Part shown: positions 13,909-20,687 of the stretch, one piece after another | Layout: every line of letters begins with the position of its first letter | How positions within the stretch are numbered: position 1 is the first letter of the stretch | Notes under the pieces: model-generated | Databases searched by the model: none | Told to the model about the DNA's origin: nothing | What the model saw: the letters and a program-made list of their open reading frames with translations, nothing else | Made by a program: the position numbers and the translations under genes | Source of the DNA: a virus | DNA: 35,831 nt | Strand: one strand, 5' to 3' | Virus record (IMG/VR): IMGVR_UViG_3300044707_000156 | Span: 1 to 35,831 of that record

Positions 13909-13916
13909 CAAAGATA
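13909..13916 (-). promoter_or_regulatory. -7-like box of the major capsid gene
   Basis: TATCTTTG on the minus strand, about 31 bases before the ATG at 13877 and just after a terminator. A TTG lies only 15 bases upstream instead of 19-20, so the -33 element is weak or activator-dependent, as might suit a late promoter. Confidence 0.45.
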
Positions 13917-13931
13917 AGTAATTTATATAAA

Positions 13932-13960
13932 CAAAAAAAAGAGGGACTCTCATCCCTCTT
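13932..13960 (-). terminator. Intrinsic terminator after the gene at 14002-14286
   Basis: Minus strand: stem AAGAGGGA/TCCCTCTT (13960-13953 with 13946-13939) with a run of T after it. It isolates the short-gene island from the capsid gene. Confidence 0.85.
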
Positions 13961-14001
13961 TAGTCTGCAAATACCAAAACCACTTGGTAATTCAAAGGTA
14001 A

Positions 14002-14286
14002 TTAATCGGGCAATATAAATGTGAATCCTCTCATTCTTTTGGCGCACGAATTTCCGATTGGAAAGCATCCTTGAGATTCTGCACCAGTAAGTTCTTGGCA
14101 GTTTTCATCGGTAACAATGTTAGGATTTACTGCTACCCAGTTAGTGTTCATATGCACATAGGATTTCTCACCTTCTGCCATTGGTTTAAAGCAGCATATA
14201 CATTGATTGCCTAAATGTCCATACTTCTCTTCATTGCGCTCCTTCATTGGAGATTCATAGAGTTCTTTAGTGAGTTGAGTTTTCAT
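14002..14286 (-). CDS. Cysteine-rich short accessory protein, possible zinc-binding (94 aa)
   Basis: Not recognised as a family. Contains QCICCFKPMAEGEK (C-x-C-C) and later ENCQELTGAESQGCFPIGNS then CAKRM, so four or more cysteines could bind zinc; the arrangement resembles small treble-clef-like proteins. Helical N-terminus (KTQLTKELYESPMKERNEEK) and a short hydrophobic C-terminal end. A terminator lies on each side. Its leader has two TCTAAAC-like units rather than the full TTTAAACAT element. Inserted between scaffold and capsid genes, but not obviously structural. Confidence 0.62.
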   Translation of the reverse strand: MKTQLTKELYESPMKERNEEKYGHLGNQCICCFKPMAEGEKSYVHMNTNWVAVNPNIVTDENCQELTGAESQGCFPIGNSCAKRMRGFTFILPD

Positions 14287-14306
14287 TGTGTTTAGAGATT
14301 GAGTTT

Positions 14307-14334
14307 AGAAAAAAGTGGGAGGATTGCTCCTCCC
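14307..14334 (-). terminator. Intrinsic terminator after the gene at 14345-14632
   Basis: Minus strand: GGGAGGA/TCCTCCC (14334-14328 with 14323-14317) then ACTTTTTT. The next gene's leader starts in the T-run, with no promoter between. Confidence 0.8.
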
Positions 14335-14344
14335 ATTATTAAAA

Positions 14345-14632
14345 TTATACAAAGTGTATTTCTTTAGATAGCATTTTATACCTACTATAAATGTTCGGGT
14401 AAATACGGCACTGCTCCCACTCAAAGCGTTTTACTAAATCTGCTTTTTTTACTTCATATTCCTTGTGTACGCAATTACCACCTTGATAATAATGAATATC
14501 ATAATTTCCGTTGTCCAACTCAATGTACTGGAGTTTACTAACTTCATTAGGTTTATAGGAATTATCAACAATTCCGTTTCTTTTGTAAATAGTTACAATG
14601 TAAGCGTCGATGATTTTCTTTTGAGTTTTCAT
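14345..14632 (-). CDS. Short accessory protein of unknown function (95 aa)
   Basis: Not recognised. Lys/Tyr/Asn-rich soluble protein: MKTQKKIIDAYIVTIYKRNG, then KLQYIELDNGNYDIHYYQGG and a C-terminal basic helix with RIYPNIYSRYKMLSKE. Two cysteines only. Noticeably more AT-rich than neighbouring structural genes, suggesting separate acquisition. It has a TTG-19-TACATTTA promoter and a TTTAAACAT leader 7 bases before the ATG, and ends at a terminator, thus a self-contained expression cassette placed within the head-gene cluster. Confidence 0.6.
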   Translation of the reverse strand: MKTQKKIIDAYIVTIYKRNGIVDNSYKPNEVSKLQYIELDNGNYDIHYYQGGNCVHKEYEVKKADLVKRFEWEQCRIYPNIYSRYKMLSKEIHFV

Positions 14633-14697
14633 AGTGTGAATGTTTAAAGAGTGATTGCTTGATGCAGTAAATGTACTACTATCTTTTGAATCTGCAA
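14633..14697 (-). promoter_or_regulatory. Promoter-leader module for the gene at 14345-14632
   Basis: Minus strand TTG (14697-14695), 19-base spacer beginning CAGATTCAAAA, -7 box TACATTTA (14675-14668, last base differs from consensus), TTTAAACAT (14648-14640) 7 bases before the ATG. The upstream TTTTTGATTAGC is shared with the 35.1 kb module. Confidence 0.7.
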
Positions 14698-14761
14698 TAG
14701 CTAATCAAAAATAAATCAAAATATTTTTTACACCATCACTTAACTGGCTATAAATCAGCAC

Positions 14762-14791
14762 AAAAAAAATGGGCAACATCACTGCTGCCCA
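14762..14791 (-). terminator. Intrinsic terminator downstream of the scaffold operon
   Basis: Minus strand: TGGGCA/TGCCCA (14791-14786 with 14775-14770) then eight T. Ends the operon containing the scaffold and 53-aa genes. Confidence 0.85.
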
Positions 14792-14872
14792 ATTCCTAAA
14801 CTATATATGAACGAAACTCAAGACAAAGATAAACAATTATGGCAAATCTATCTTACCAAAGAATGGTATCCT

Positions 14873-15034
14873 TCATATTGTGGCATTGCTCTCCTTGGTT
14901 AGTTTCTTGTCAAGATGATTAAGTATAATCTCTAATGCTTGAGTTAGTTTATCTGCCTTCACCATATCCACTCTTCTGCCTTCCCTCCAATCAGAATGAT
15001 GCTTCAAAACTACATAGGCTTGGTATAATGTCAT
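14873..15034 (-). CDS. Small helical protein coupled to the scaffold gene (53 aa)
   Basis: Short frame found downstream of the scaffold gene: MTLYQAYVVLKHHSDWREGR followed by a Lys/Leu-rich helix (ADKLTQALEIILNHLDKKL). Its ATG overlaps the scaffold stop as ATGA (15031-15034), the same coupling used elsewhere in this genome, which supports it as a real gene. Small basic helical protein of unknown function; similar short proteins of this kind ('VLKHH.WRR......P..L..A....') occur in many Bacteroidota phages and genomes. Followed by a gap and a terminator. Confidence 0.72.
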   Translation of the reverse strand: MTLYQAYVVLKHHSDWREGRRVDMVKADKLTQALEIILNHLDKKLTKESNATI

Positions 15035-15852
15035 TTTGCAAAGAATCGTGGGTTAACTCCTTTGGCTCGTTTCTCAACTCCTCCATCCAATGGTGGGATA
15101 ACTCCTCCTCTTACCAGTGATGGCATAGGCTTTCCTGCGTGAGGATTCTTCTGAATGATTCCTGCCTCTGTTGCCTCCTTCAATAAGACATCAGATAGAT
15201 TCAAGAATGTCCCTGCCTTATCCTTGGATTTTAGTCTCTCACCACTGCTCTTATCTTTAACTACGAATGCACCATCTTCTTCGATATCTAACAAATACTT
15301 GTCAGAGATTGCGCTCTTGAATCCTCGTATGGTAAACTCATTCACAGATGGGTCTAACTTGATGGAGGATAACTCCTTCTCAAAGGTATGGTTAATCTTG
15401 GATGTCTTCTGCTCCTCTGCCATCTTAATCTTGAACTGCTCATACTGGTTGATAGCATCTTGCCTTGCAGTATCTACCTCTGTCACCTTCTTCTCAAGAC
15501 TCTTATACTTCTTCTCCCATTCCCGAACTAAATCCTCACTACCAGTATTTGTGGCTCGTTTCTCCCACTCCTCTCTCTGCTTCTCATACTCTGTCTTGGC
15601 TCGTTCTGATGCAGTGCGAATTACCTCCTCTACTTTCTTATCCTTAAAGTCTTCCTCTGTTAAGGTAATTCCGAATGGCTCAAATGCCTTCCTTGTTACA
15701 TTAGAGATAGTCCCAGTAAGTTTGCCAATCTTGGCACTCATCTCCTTGGACTCAATCCAATTCTCTTGAAATTTCTCCTTTGCTTCCTCTACGTTTTCTG
15801 CTTCGTGTAGGTTGAGGAACTTCATCAGTTCCAATGCTTCTTCTGCTTTCAT
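15031..15852 (-). CDS. Capsid scaffolding-type protein (273 aa)
   Basis: Internal scaffold that directs procapsid assembly, inferred from sequence character and position before the capsid gene. It is strongly acidic/basic with long helical, coiled-coil-prone stretches (about residues 5-50 and 75-155, for example KTEYEKQREEWEKRATNTG and KKYKSLEKKVTEVDTARQD). A C-terminal ordered part follows (DPSVNEFTIRGFKSAISDKY), and the end is Pro/Gly- and Lys/Arg-rich (RGGVIPPLDGG, AKGVNPRFFAK), as in scaffolds that contact the shell through a basic C-terminus. No protease catalytic motif. The start overlaps the upstream 75-residue frame by 101 bases; a later ATG at 15825 is possible. Confidence 0.72.
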   Translation of the reverse strand: MKAEEALELMKFLNLHEAENVEEAKEKFQENWIESKEMSAKIGKLTGTISNVTRKAFEPFGITLTEEDFKDKKVEEVIRTASERAKTEYEKQREEWEKRATNTGSEDLVREWEKKYKSLEKKVTEVDTARQDAINQYEQFKIKMAEEQKTSKINHTFEKELSSIKLDPSVNEFTIRGFKSAISDKYLLDIEEDGAFVVKDKSSGERLKSKDKAGTFLNLSDVLLKEATEAGIIQKNPHAGKPMPSLVRGGVIPPLDGGVEKRAKGVNPRFFAK

Positions 15853-15979
15853 TGTTGTCTATTATTGGTGTATTGATTTGCTTCAATTTTAACTCCCTTG
15901 CTCCCCTCTTAATTAGTTCTTTGGCAAGGATGTCATTGGCTCTTTTGATAGTGCCATCAGATAAGATGTAGAATCTCAT
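15752..15979 (-). CDS. Small basic protein overlapping the scaffold start (75 aa)
   Basis: Not recognised. N-terminal half MRFYILSDGTIKRANDILAK with a following amphipathic helix looks protein-like, while the last 33 residues (Arg/Ser-rich) overlap the scaffold gene in another frame. It has a precise leaderless-type promoter (TACCTTTG four bases before the ATG), which supports translation here. The transcript from this promoter would carry the scaffold gene next. It may act mainly as a translated leader that couples into the scaffold gene. Confidence is moderate because of the long overlap. Confidence 0.5.
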   Translation of the reverse strand: MRFYILSDGTIKRANDILAKELIKRGARELKLKQINTPIIDNNESRRSIGTDEVPQPTRSRKRRGSKGEISRELD

Positions 15980-15983
15980 TGCT

Positions 15984-16014
15984 CAAAGGTAAGTAATTTG
16001 ATTATGCAAATCAA
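15984..16014 (-). promoter_or_regulatory. Leaderless-type promoter of the scaffold operon
   Basis: Minus strand TTG (16014-16012), 20-base spacer, TACCTTTG (15991-15984), four bases to the ATG at 15979. It follows a terminator, so this promoter should drive the 75-aa, scaffold and 53-aa genes. Confidence 0.65.
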
Positions 16015-16045
16015 AACAAAAAAGCCTACTGGTTAGGTAGGCTTT
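16014..16045 (-). terminator. Intrinsic terminator after the gene at 16064-16312
   Basis: Minus strand: AAAGCCTAC/GTAGGCTTT (16045-16037 with 16029-16021) then TTTTG. Nearly identical to the terminator at 16445-16473, suggesting duplication. Confidence 0.85.
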
Positions 16046-16063
16046 AGTTAGATTGTGGATAGG

Positions 16064-16312
16064 TTACTGATTCCTATCTGAACCAAAGAAGATTCTCACT
16101 GCACTGCCTTCGCCAATGCTATGAGACATCTCACTGGTCTCACCAAACTGCTGATTGAAACAAGCATATGCCTTGCCTTTGACATCAATGCCTTTGGCGA
16201 ATATGCAAGTGATTGCTTTCATCTGCCCAAATACATTAGGCAGGATATCCCCTACTTGGAGATTGTCAATTACCTCTTTGGTAATGATGGTTGAAGAAGA
16301 GAAAGAGTTCAT
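16064..16312 (-). CDS. Short accessory protein of unknown function (82 aa)
   Basis: Not recognised. Start MNSFSSSTIITKEVIDNLQV at 16312 is set by the TTTAAACAT leader 7 bases upstream; an in-frame upstream ATG would lie in the promoter. Beta-rich small protein (VGDILPNVFGQMKAITCIFA, then GIDVKGKAYACFNQQFGETS), ending with SAVRIFFGSDRNQ. The beginning 'VGDILP' and repeated Gly turns suggest a small barrel. It has its own promoter and terminator, forming a complete cassette inside the head region. Confidence 0.62.
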   Translation of the reverse strand: MNSFSSSTIITKEVIDNLQVGDILPNVFGQMKAITCIFAKGIDVKGKAYACFNQQFGETSEMSHSIGEGSAVRIFFGSDRNQ

Positions 16313-16370
16313 AAGAGAAATGTTTAAATGATTAACTCTGCAAACATACAACAATGTTTTGAATCTGCAA
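16313..16370 (-). promoter_or_regulatory. Promoter-leader module for the gene at 16064-16312
   Basis: Minus strand TTG (16370-16368), 19-base spacer beginning CAGATTCAAAA, TATGTTTG (16348-16341), TTTAAACAT (16328-16320) 7 bases before the ATG. A full consensus match and the best example of the six-copy module. Confidence 0.82.
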
Positions 16371-16400
16371 TACCTTATCTAAAATAATTTAAAAATATTT

Positions 16401-16422
16401 TTGTAGGATTCTTGTAGGATTC
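16401..16422. repeat. Tandem 11-base duplication
   Basis: TTGTAGGATTC occurs twice in perfect tandem on the plus strand, in the AT-rich gap upstream of the promoter at 16341-16370 and downstream of a terminator. Possible upstream promoter element or replication slippage product. Confidence 0.6.
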
Positions 16423-16444
16423 CTATTCCTCTGATTATCTGCAA

Positions 16445-16473
16445 TAAAAAAAGCCTACTTATTAGGTAGGCTT
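16445..16473 (-). terminator. Intrinsic terminator after the gene at 16492-16713
   Basis: Minus strand: AAGCCTAC/GTAGGCTT (16473-16466 with 16458-16451) then seven T. Sister copy of the terminator at 16014-16045. Confidence 0.85.
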
Positions 16474-16491
16474 TATTCAAGTTAAGGTAGG

Positions 16492-16713
16492 TTACTTATA
16501 GAAGACTCGTTTGATTCGTACTTCATTGATGAGCATCCAGTCTTCATATCCATCTTGGTACACATCTACATCATAGGTAGACTCTATGACATCATATCCT
16601 ACCTTGCGTAACTTGTAGTCTCTTACTTTACCATTAGGCAAGAATGGCATTCCTGCGATTACTGGAGATTTGCTTCTCTTCTTTTCGATTCTCTTGGCAA
16701 TTGGTGAATTCAT
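16492..16713 (-). CDS. Short basic accessory protein of unknown function (73 aa)
   Basis: Not recognised. MNSPIAKRIEKKRSKSPVIA is a strongly basic N-terminus, followed by FLPNGKVRDYKLRKVGYDVI and alternating strands (STYDVDVYQDGYEDWMLINE) with a basic end. Could be a small nucleic-acid-binding protein, from charge alone. The ATG follows TTTAAACAT with exact 7-base spacing, but directly upstream is a terminator (16734-16760) and no promoter, so it depends on read-through from the gene at 16769-17008. Confidence 0.62.
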   Translation of the reverse strand: MNSPIAKRIEKKRSKSPVIAGMPFLPNGKVRDYKLRKVGYDVIESTYDVDVYQDGYEDWMLINEVRIKRVFYK

Positions 16714-16733
16714 TGGATGTATGTTTAAAGGTT

Positions 16734-16760
16734 AGAAAAATTGGGAGGATTGCTCCTCCC
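16734..16760 (-). terminator. Intrinsic terminator after the gene at 16769-17008
   Basis: Minus strand: GGGAGGA/TCCTCCC (16760-16754 with 16749-16743) then AATTTTTC. The loop and stem are the same as at 14307-14334, again suggesting shared cassette origin. The TTTAAACAT leader of the next gene follows within a few bases. Confidence 0.75.
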
Positions 16761-16768
16761 TTGATTGA

Positions 16769-17008
16769 TTACTTGTTGTATCTTGATTCAGTGATTAACA
16801 TTAGTCTCTCACCTTTCCAGTTACTTACCCAAATATGATTGCTTCCTCTTCCACAATCAAATGCTAATACTTTAGATACCACATTGTCTACCTCTGTGTA
16901 TGCCTCTTCTAACCTTGTTAGTCCTTCGATTTTAGCAGATACCATAGAGATTATTGCTGCATTCTCTATTGCGCTTGTGGCAGTTACTTGTTCGATTTTC
17001 GTGTTCAT
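16769..17008 (-). CDS. Short accessory protein of unknown function (79 aa)
   Basis: Not recognised. MNTKIEQVTATSAIENAAII begins a helix continuing through SAKIEGLTRLEEAYTEVDNV, followed by strands with AFDCGRGSNHIWVSNWKGER. The single Cys and the 'SNHIWVSNW' strand are the only distinctive marks. Soluble. First gene of the 17.0-16.1 kb cassette island, with a full consensus promoter and leader, and a terminator after it. Confidence 0.62.
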   Translation of the reverse strand: MNTKIEQVTATSAIENAAIISMVSAKIEGLTRLEEAYTEVDNVVSKVLAFDCGRGSNHIWVSNWKGERLMLITESRYNK

Positions 17009-17063
17009 TGGATGTATGTTTAAAAGTATGTAGCAAATGTATAACCTTTATTTGAATATGCAA
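17009..17063 (-). promoter_or_regulatory. Promoter-leader module for the gene at 16769-17008
   Basis: Minus strand TTG (17063-17061), 19-base spacer with ATTCAAA, TACATTTG (17041-17034), TTTAAACAT (17024-17016) 7 bases before the ATG. Full consensus. It lies in the gap after the minor head gene. Confidence 0.8.
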
Positions 17064-17134
17064 TACCTATTCGAAAATAAATGCAAGTTTTTTTAGAGCG
17101 AATATTTAACTCACTTCAAATCAATCAAATAAAT

Positions 17135-18046
17135 TTACTCGTAGAATCCTTCTGCCTTGGCTCGTGCCTTGATTGTATCGGGTACTTTATTGTCGGGAAC
17201 TGGCACAAGATAGTGCCTACAATTCCATCCACCTACAAAGGTGAATATAGATTTAGAATCAGTGCCATCAATCCTTCCTGCCCAAGTTCCATCTCTGATA
17301 TCACTTATCCCTGCACTATTCTTGCCATCTCCCCACATCTCAATCTCCCTTCTGTGGAATATCTGTCCCTCCCTATGTTGGCAGAATGGTCTTGTGGTAG
17401 GAATCTCCCCACCAAGATACTCATACCATTGGATATTTAACTGCTCATTAACTGCTGCAGAATAACTCCTATCTGCTACTGCTTGAGCAGTTGATGCAGT
17501 AGTTTTGATGTTAGCAAGTAACTTACCATCCAATCCTTCTCCACCAAGTACCAATGGCTTGAGTGCATTCACTGCCTCTCTCAATGGCGCACGAGCAGCA
17601 ATGTTAGATGTTAACTGCTCCAAGAATGGTTGAGTGAATCTTGCATCTAATCCACCACCAAAGAATGTATTGATAGCATTCTGTTTTGAGATGTTCACCA
17701 GTTGTCTTTGAATCTCACTTGGCTCAAATCCTTTTTGAAAGTTCTTGGCTATCTCATCAGTTAACTGCACACCTTCATCAATGGATGATAAGAATGAACG
17801 TACTGCCTCCTTATACTCACTTCCTGCAAGAACTTTCTTTAGTTCTTCAGATATCACTGCAATCCTTCTTATGTTGCCTTCAGTCTGCGATATGTTGCCA
17901 TTGGAATCCACATCCATCTCCTGCAGGATTGGCTCAATTCTCTTCCATATCAATGCTTGAGTCTTGAGTGCAGCAGTCTGTAATTTTTCGGGAACAGACT
18001 CAAATAGTTTTACCTTCTGCTTAACGAGTGAATCAAGCGATGCCAT
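17135..18046 (-). CDS. Minor head / head-morphogenesis protein, MuF-like, with an EF-hand loop (303 aa)
   Basis: Portal-associated minor capsid protein of the Mu gpF / SPP1 gp7 type. The C-terminal third has the usual pattern: PFCQHREGQIFHRREIEMWG, then a Gly-rich turn region and GGWNCRHYLVPV, in which the Cys/His/Arg residues are typical of these proteins. N-terminal helices flank residues 45-56, DVDSNGNISQTE, which fit a canonical 12-residue EF-hand calcium loop at every ligand position (D1, D3, N5, G6, I8, S9, E12). It overlaps the portal gene by 14 bases and is followed by an accessory gene island. Family call good; calcium binding is inference. Confidence 0.82.
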   Translation of the reverse strand: MASLDSLVKQKVKLFESVPEKLQTAALKTQALIWKRIEPILQEMDVDSNGNISQTEGNIRRIAVISEELKKVLAGSEYKEAVRSFLSSIDEGVQLTDEIAKNFQKGFEPSEIQRQLVNISKQNAINTFFGGGLDARFTQPFLEQLTSNIAARAPLREAVNALKPLVLGGEGLDGKLLANIKTTASTAQAVADRSYSAAVNEQLNIQWYEYLGGEIPTTRPFCQHREGQIFHRREIEMWGDGKNSAGISDIRDGTWAGRIDGTDSKSIFTFVGGWNCRHYLVPVPDNKVPDTIKARAKAEGFYE

Positions 18047-19943
18047 TCAACAATTCTTGTTGTGCTTGTTGGATTGGGTCTAACTGCGTCCCTATCTTAT
18101 CAGATGCTAACTGATTCAATGCTGCTATCTGCTCACTCATTGGTAAGTCTATGAATCGTGGAGCATCTTCAGTTGGGATATGATTACGAATCAACTCCAT
18201 TACCAGTTGTGGAGCAGAGTGATGAATCACATCTTGGTACTTCTCTATTGTACCATTGGCAATCCTCACTGCAATATCTGCACTATTCATTAGCAGTAAC
18301 TCATCTGCATTAATAATCAAATCATAGATTGCTGATGTCTCCTCATCTGTGTAGTGTATTGCACGAATGTAATTGTACACATTGCTGAATGTGATAGATG
18401 GAGGGACTCCTGCTTTAACTCCTTCGCTAATGATGGCAAGGTAGTCTGATGGTGTAGAGATATCGAATGATGTAGGATAAACCAAGTTCACTCCACCAAA
18501 ATACTCACCATACCTCATCCTGCCAATGGTCACCAAGCAGAAATTATATATATCAAATAGTTGGTCTGATATAGGCTTTAGGAATGCATACAATGCTCTC
18601 AATTTATTCAGTGAACCAGTAGCAGTGGATGCCTCACCAATACTTCCCGATTCATCGGAAGATGGCAAGTGAAGAATCCTTCTTGCCTTGGTCATCTGCA
18701 TCTCAATCTCACCTCTTAAAAAAGTAAGAGTATCCATTGGAGGAGATACAAACTTGATGTATTCACCACTCAAGTTACCATCTCCATCACTCAATGATGT
18801 CTTTGGCTTGATTAGTAGCAGTCCAGTTGGAGAGAATCGTGAACGTACACCACTACCACTACACGAACCACAAGTACGATATCCTCCATTGATTGTATCG
18901 AATATCTGCCCATCACTACACTTGTTGCCTTCTCTATCTACGAAATCACAAATCTCTCCCAGTGCTACCATATATGGGAATGATGATGTGGCTTTGGATA
19001 TCTGCAAGTACGATTGGTCTAACACTACTTGGTCTAACAATGGGACTGCAGTGATGAATGGAGATTGGAATGCTATCTCGTGACCAATCATCTGTGGCAT
19101 CCCCTTTAGTTTAGTGCAAGGCACATATCCAAGGTTGTGCTGAAAATATAACACTGGTTGCCCAAATGTCATATCCATCTTTTTGCCATACTGCTCAATC
19201 CTATATATGGCAGTATCATCATATAACTCAAGTACGATACCTATCCTCTCATCCTTGTTGCCCACTCGTACCATAGATTTATCATCAGTGATTACGAGAT
19301 AGTATTCACCATACTCTTGTCCCACAATACTCTTGCAGGAATAGTAGTGAGGATATGGCTTGATGAGTTCATTGGATAGGACTACCTCTCCAGTGTCCTC
19401 AATCACTGATGCATCCAAATCTTCGGGTTCTATGGCAATGATACCATTTGCATCAATGAGTTTTAGAGTCGGGAGCATATCCTTCACGAATGCCTCCAAT
19501 GATGTGAACTTCTCTATTTCCTCATTGACATAGGATTGGAATGTATCAGTACCAAAGATTGGTTCAGTCTCTTGGTTGTATCTGATGCTCCAGTTTTGGT
19601 CTGCGAATGCTCTACTTATCGTTGCCTTAAAGTCTTCAAACACTGATAGAGTTGATGGCTTATAGTTGGCTCTGATGTATTGTGCTTGAGCATCACTCTG
19701 ATTTGGCGCACGAACAGATAGGAGATGTTCGGGATATACATCGGGTCTTGTATGTGGCAAGATGCTATCATACATCTTGGCTGCATAGTTGTATCCACTC
19801 CAGTATTCGGGATACTGGCTAACTCCTATCCTCTCCTTTGTGATAGGATTGATTGGATGCTTGGCTGATGCAGTCTCCCAATGCTTGTGTAAGTGAGCAA
19901 ACTTGCCCACAATCTTATTAATCTCCTCTATTGTCAATGCCAT
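18033..19943 (-). CDS. Portal protein with a zinc-ribbon-like insertion (636 aa)
   Basis: Forms the dodecameric portal at the head vertex for DNA entry and exit. Sequence order matches long portal proteins: N-terminal helical wing (residues 1-120), a beta clip/wing part (to about 280), VPLLDQVVLDQSYLQISKAT stem helix (301-320), then FLRGEIEMQMTKARRILHLP, the conserved helix before the crown, and a helical C-terminus ending DPIQQAQQELLNGIA. After the stem helix is a Cys-rich insertion with C332, C342, C358 and C361 in a C-x9-C-x15-C-x2-C spacing, the second pair in CGSCSGSG, like a DnaJ-type zinc knuckle. It precedes the MuF-like gene, as usual. The odd point is that the tail genes lie upstream rather than downstream. 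Confidence 0.88.
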   Translation of the reverse strand: MALTIEEINKIVGKFAHLHKHWETASAKHPINPITKERIGVSQYPEYWSGYNYAAKMYDSILPHTRPDVYPEHLLSVRAPNQSDAQAQYIRANYKPSTLSVFEDFKATISRAFADQNWSIRYNQETEPIFGTDTFQSYVNEEIEKFTSLEAFVKDMLPTLKLIDANGIIAIEPEDLDASVIEDTGEVVLSNELIKPYPHYYSCKSIVGQEYGEYYLVITDDKSMVRVGNKDERIGIVLELYDDTAIYRIEQYGKKMDMTFGQPVLYFQHNLGYVPCTKLKGMPQMIGHEIAFQSPFITAVPLLDQVVLDQSYLQISKATSSFPYMVALGEICDFVDREGNKCSDGQIFDTINGGYRTCGSCSGSGVRSRFSPTGLLLIKPKTSLSDGDGNLSGEYIKFVSPPMDTLTFLRGEIEMQMTKARRILHLPSSDESGSIGEASTATGSLNKLRALYAFLKPISDQLFDIYNFCLVTIGRMRYGEYFGGVNLVYPTSFDISTPSDYLAIISEGVKAGVPPSITFSNVYNYIRAIHYTDEETSAIYDLIINADELLLMNSADIAVRIANGTIEKYQDVIHHSAPQLVMELIRNHIPTEDAPRFIDLPMSEQIAALNQLASDKIGTQLDPIQQAQQELLNGIA

Positions 19944-20018
19944 CTTATGCTATTGATTGAGTTGTAGGTCTATTGATGATGTGTGAACCACACGATTTAG
20001 AACGGCAGAATGTTGTCT

Positions 20019-20687
20019 TCATATGCTTATCAATTTAAGGTATTGAGATTGGAATAATTCAGAGTTATCGAATTGCTTTCGCCACAAGGCAGTTGATTGT
20101 ACTTGCTCATCTTCGATATGCTTAACCAAGCTAACTGGTTGTGCTAACTTAAACATATCAATTCCTTCATTAGCGCAATGCACTGCCAGTTGAATGTCCA
20201 CATAGTTTGGATAGTCTATCTTGGCATCTCGTAGATTCAATACAGATTCATCCCATATAGATAGTCCTACACCAAGCATCTTGCATTGGACATCCTCTTT
20301 GGTCTGCTTAAAGCAATCAATGTTTGATATGCCTTTGCTCCAAGTCCTTGCCTTGGTTACGTTATATCCCCAAAAAGAACAAAATGAATCCTTGTGCCTA
20401 TTAAGTCCTTGCAGTGCTAACTCTACATACTTATCTGATACTACAAAGTCATCATCTATAATTAGATTGATAGCATCTCCAGTATGCTTCAGTCTCTCAA
20501 TGCTGCCTTTGTTGGTCTGATTGTAAACATAGCTTAGTTCTATCCTGCTATTGAATTCGTGCTTGAATCCTTGCAGGATAATCGTGATTAAGTCTGCCTT
20601 GATTGTTTGCCGATTCAATGAATCAATCAAATCTTGTGCGACATTAATACGATTGCGCTGAACTGCTATGTTTACCTCTATGCTCAC
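20019..20687 (-). CDS. Family-2-like glycosyltransferase (222 aa, GTG start)
   Basis: GT-A fold sugar transferase. N-terminus VNIAVQRNRINVAQDLIDSL is followed by strands with ITIILQG, then a helix and NLIIDDDFVVSD, where D78-D79-D80 supply the DxD-type metal/nucleotide-sugar site. The GTG start at 20687 overlaps the methyltransferase stop (GTGA). At 222 residues it is a compact enzyme without membrane segments. Third member of a glycosyltransferase-methyltransferase-glycosyltransferase cassette between tail and portal genes. Acceptor unknown: a virion protein, a surface glycan or a small molecule are all possible. Confidence 0.72.
   Translation of the reverse strand: MSIEVNIAVQRNRINVAQDLIDSLNRQTIKADLITIILQGFKHEFNSRIELSYVYNQTNKGSIERLKHTGDAINLIIDDDFVVSDKYVELALQGLNRHKDSFCSFWGYNVTKARTWSKGISNIDCFKQTKEDVQCKMLGVGLSIWDESVLNLRDAKIDYPNYVDIQLAVHCANEGIDMFKLAQPVSLVKHIEDEQVQSTALWRKQFDNSELFQSQYLKLISI

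Noticed and set aside
15465-15647. Plus-strand frames over the scaffold gene
   Set aside because: Serine/proline-rich shadows of the charged helical scaffold protein.
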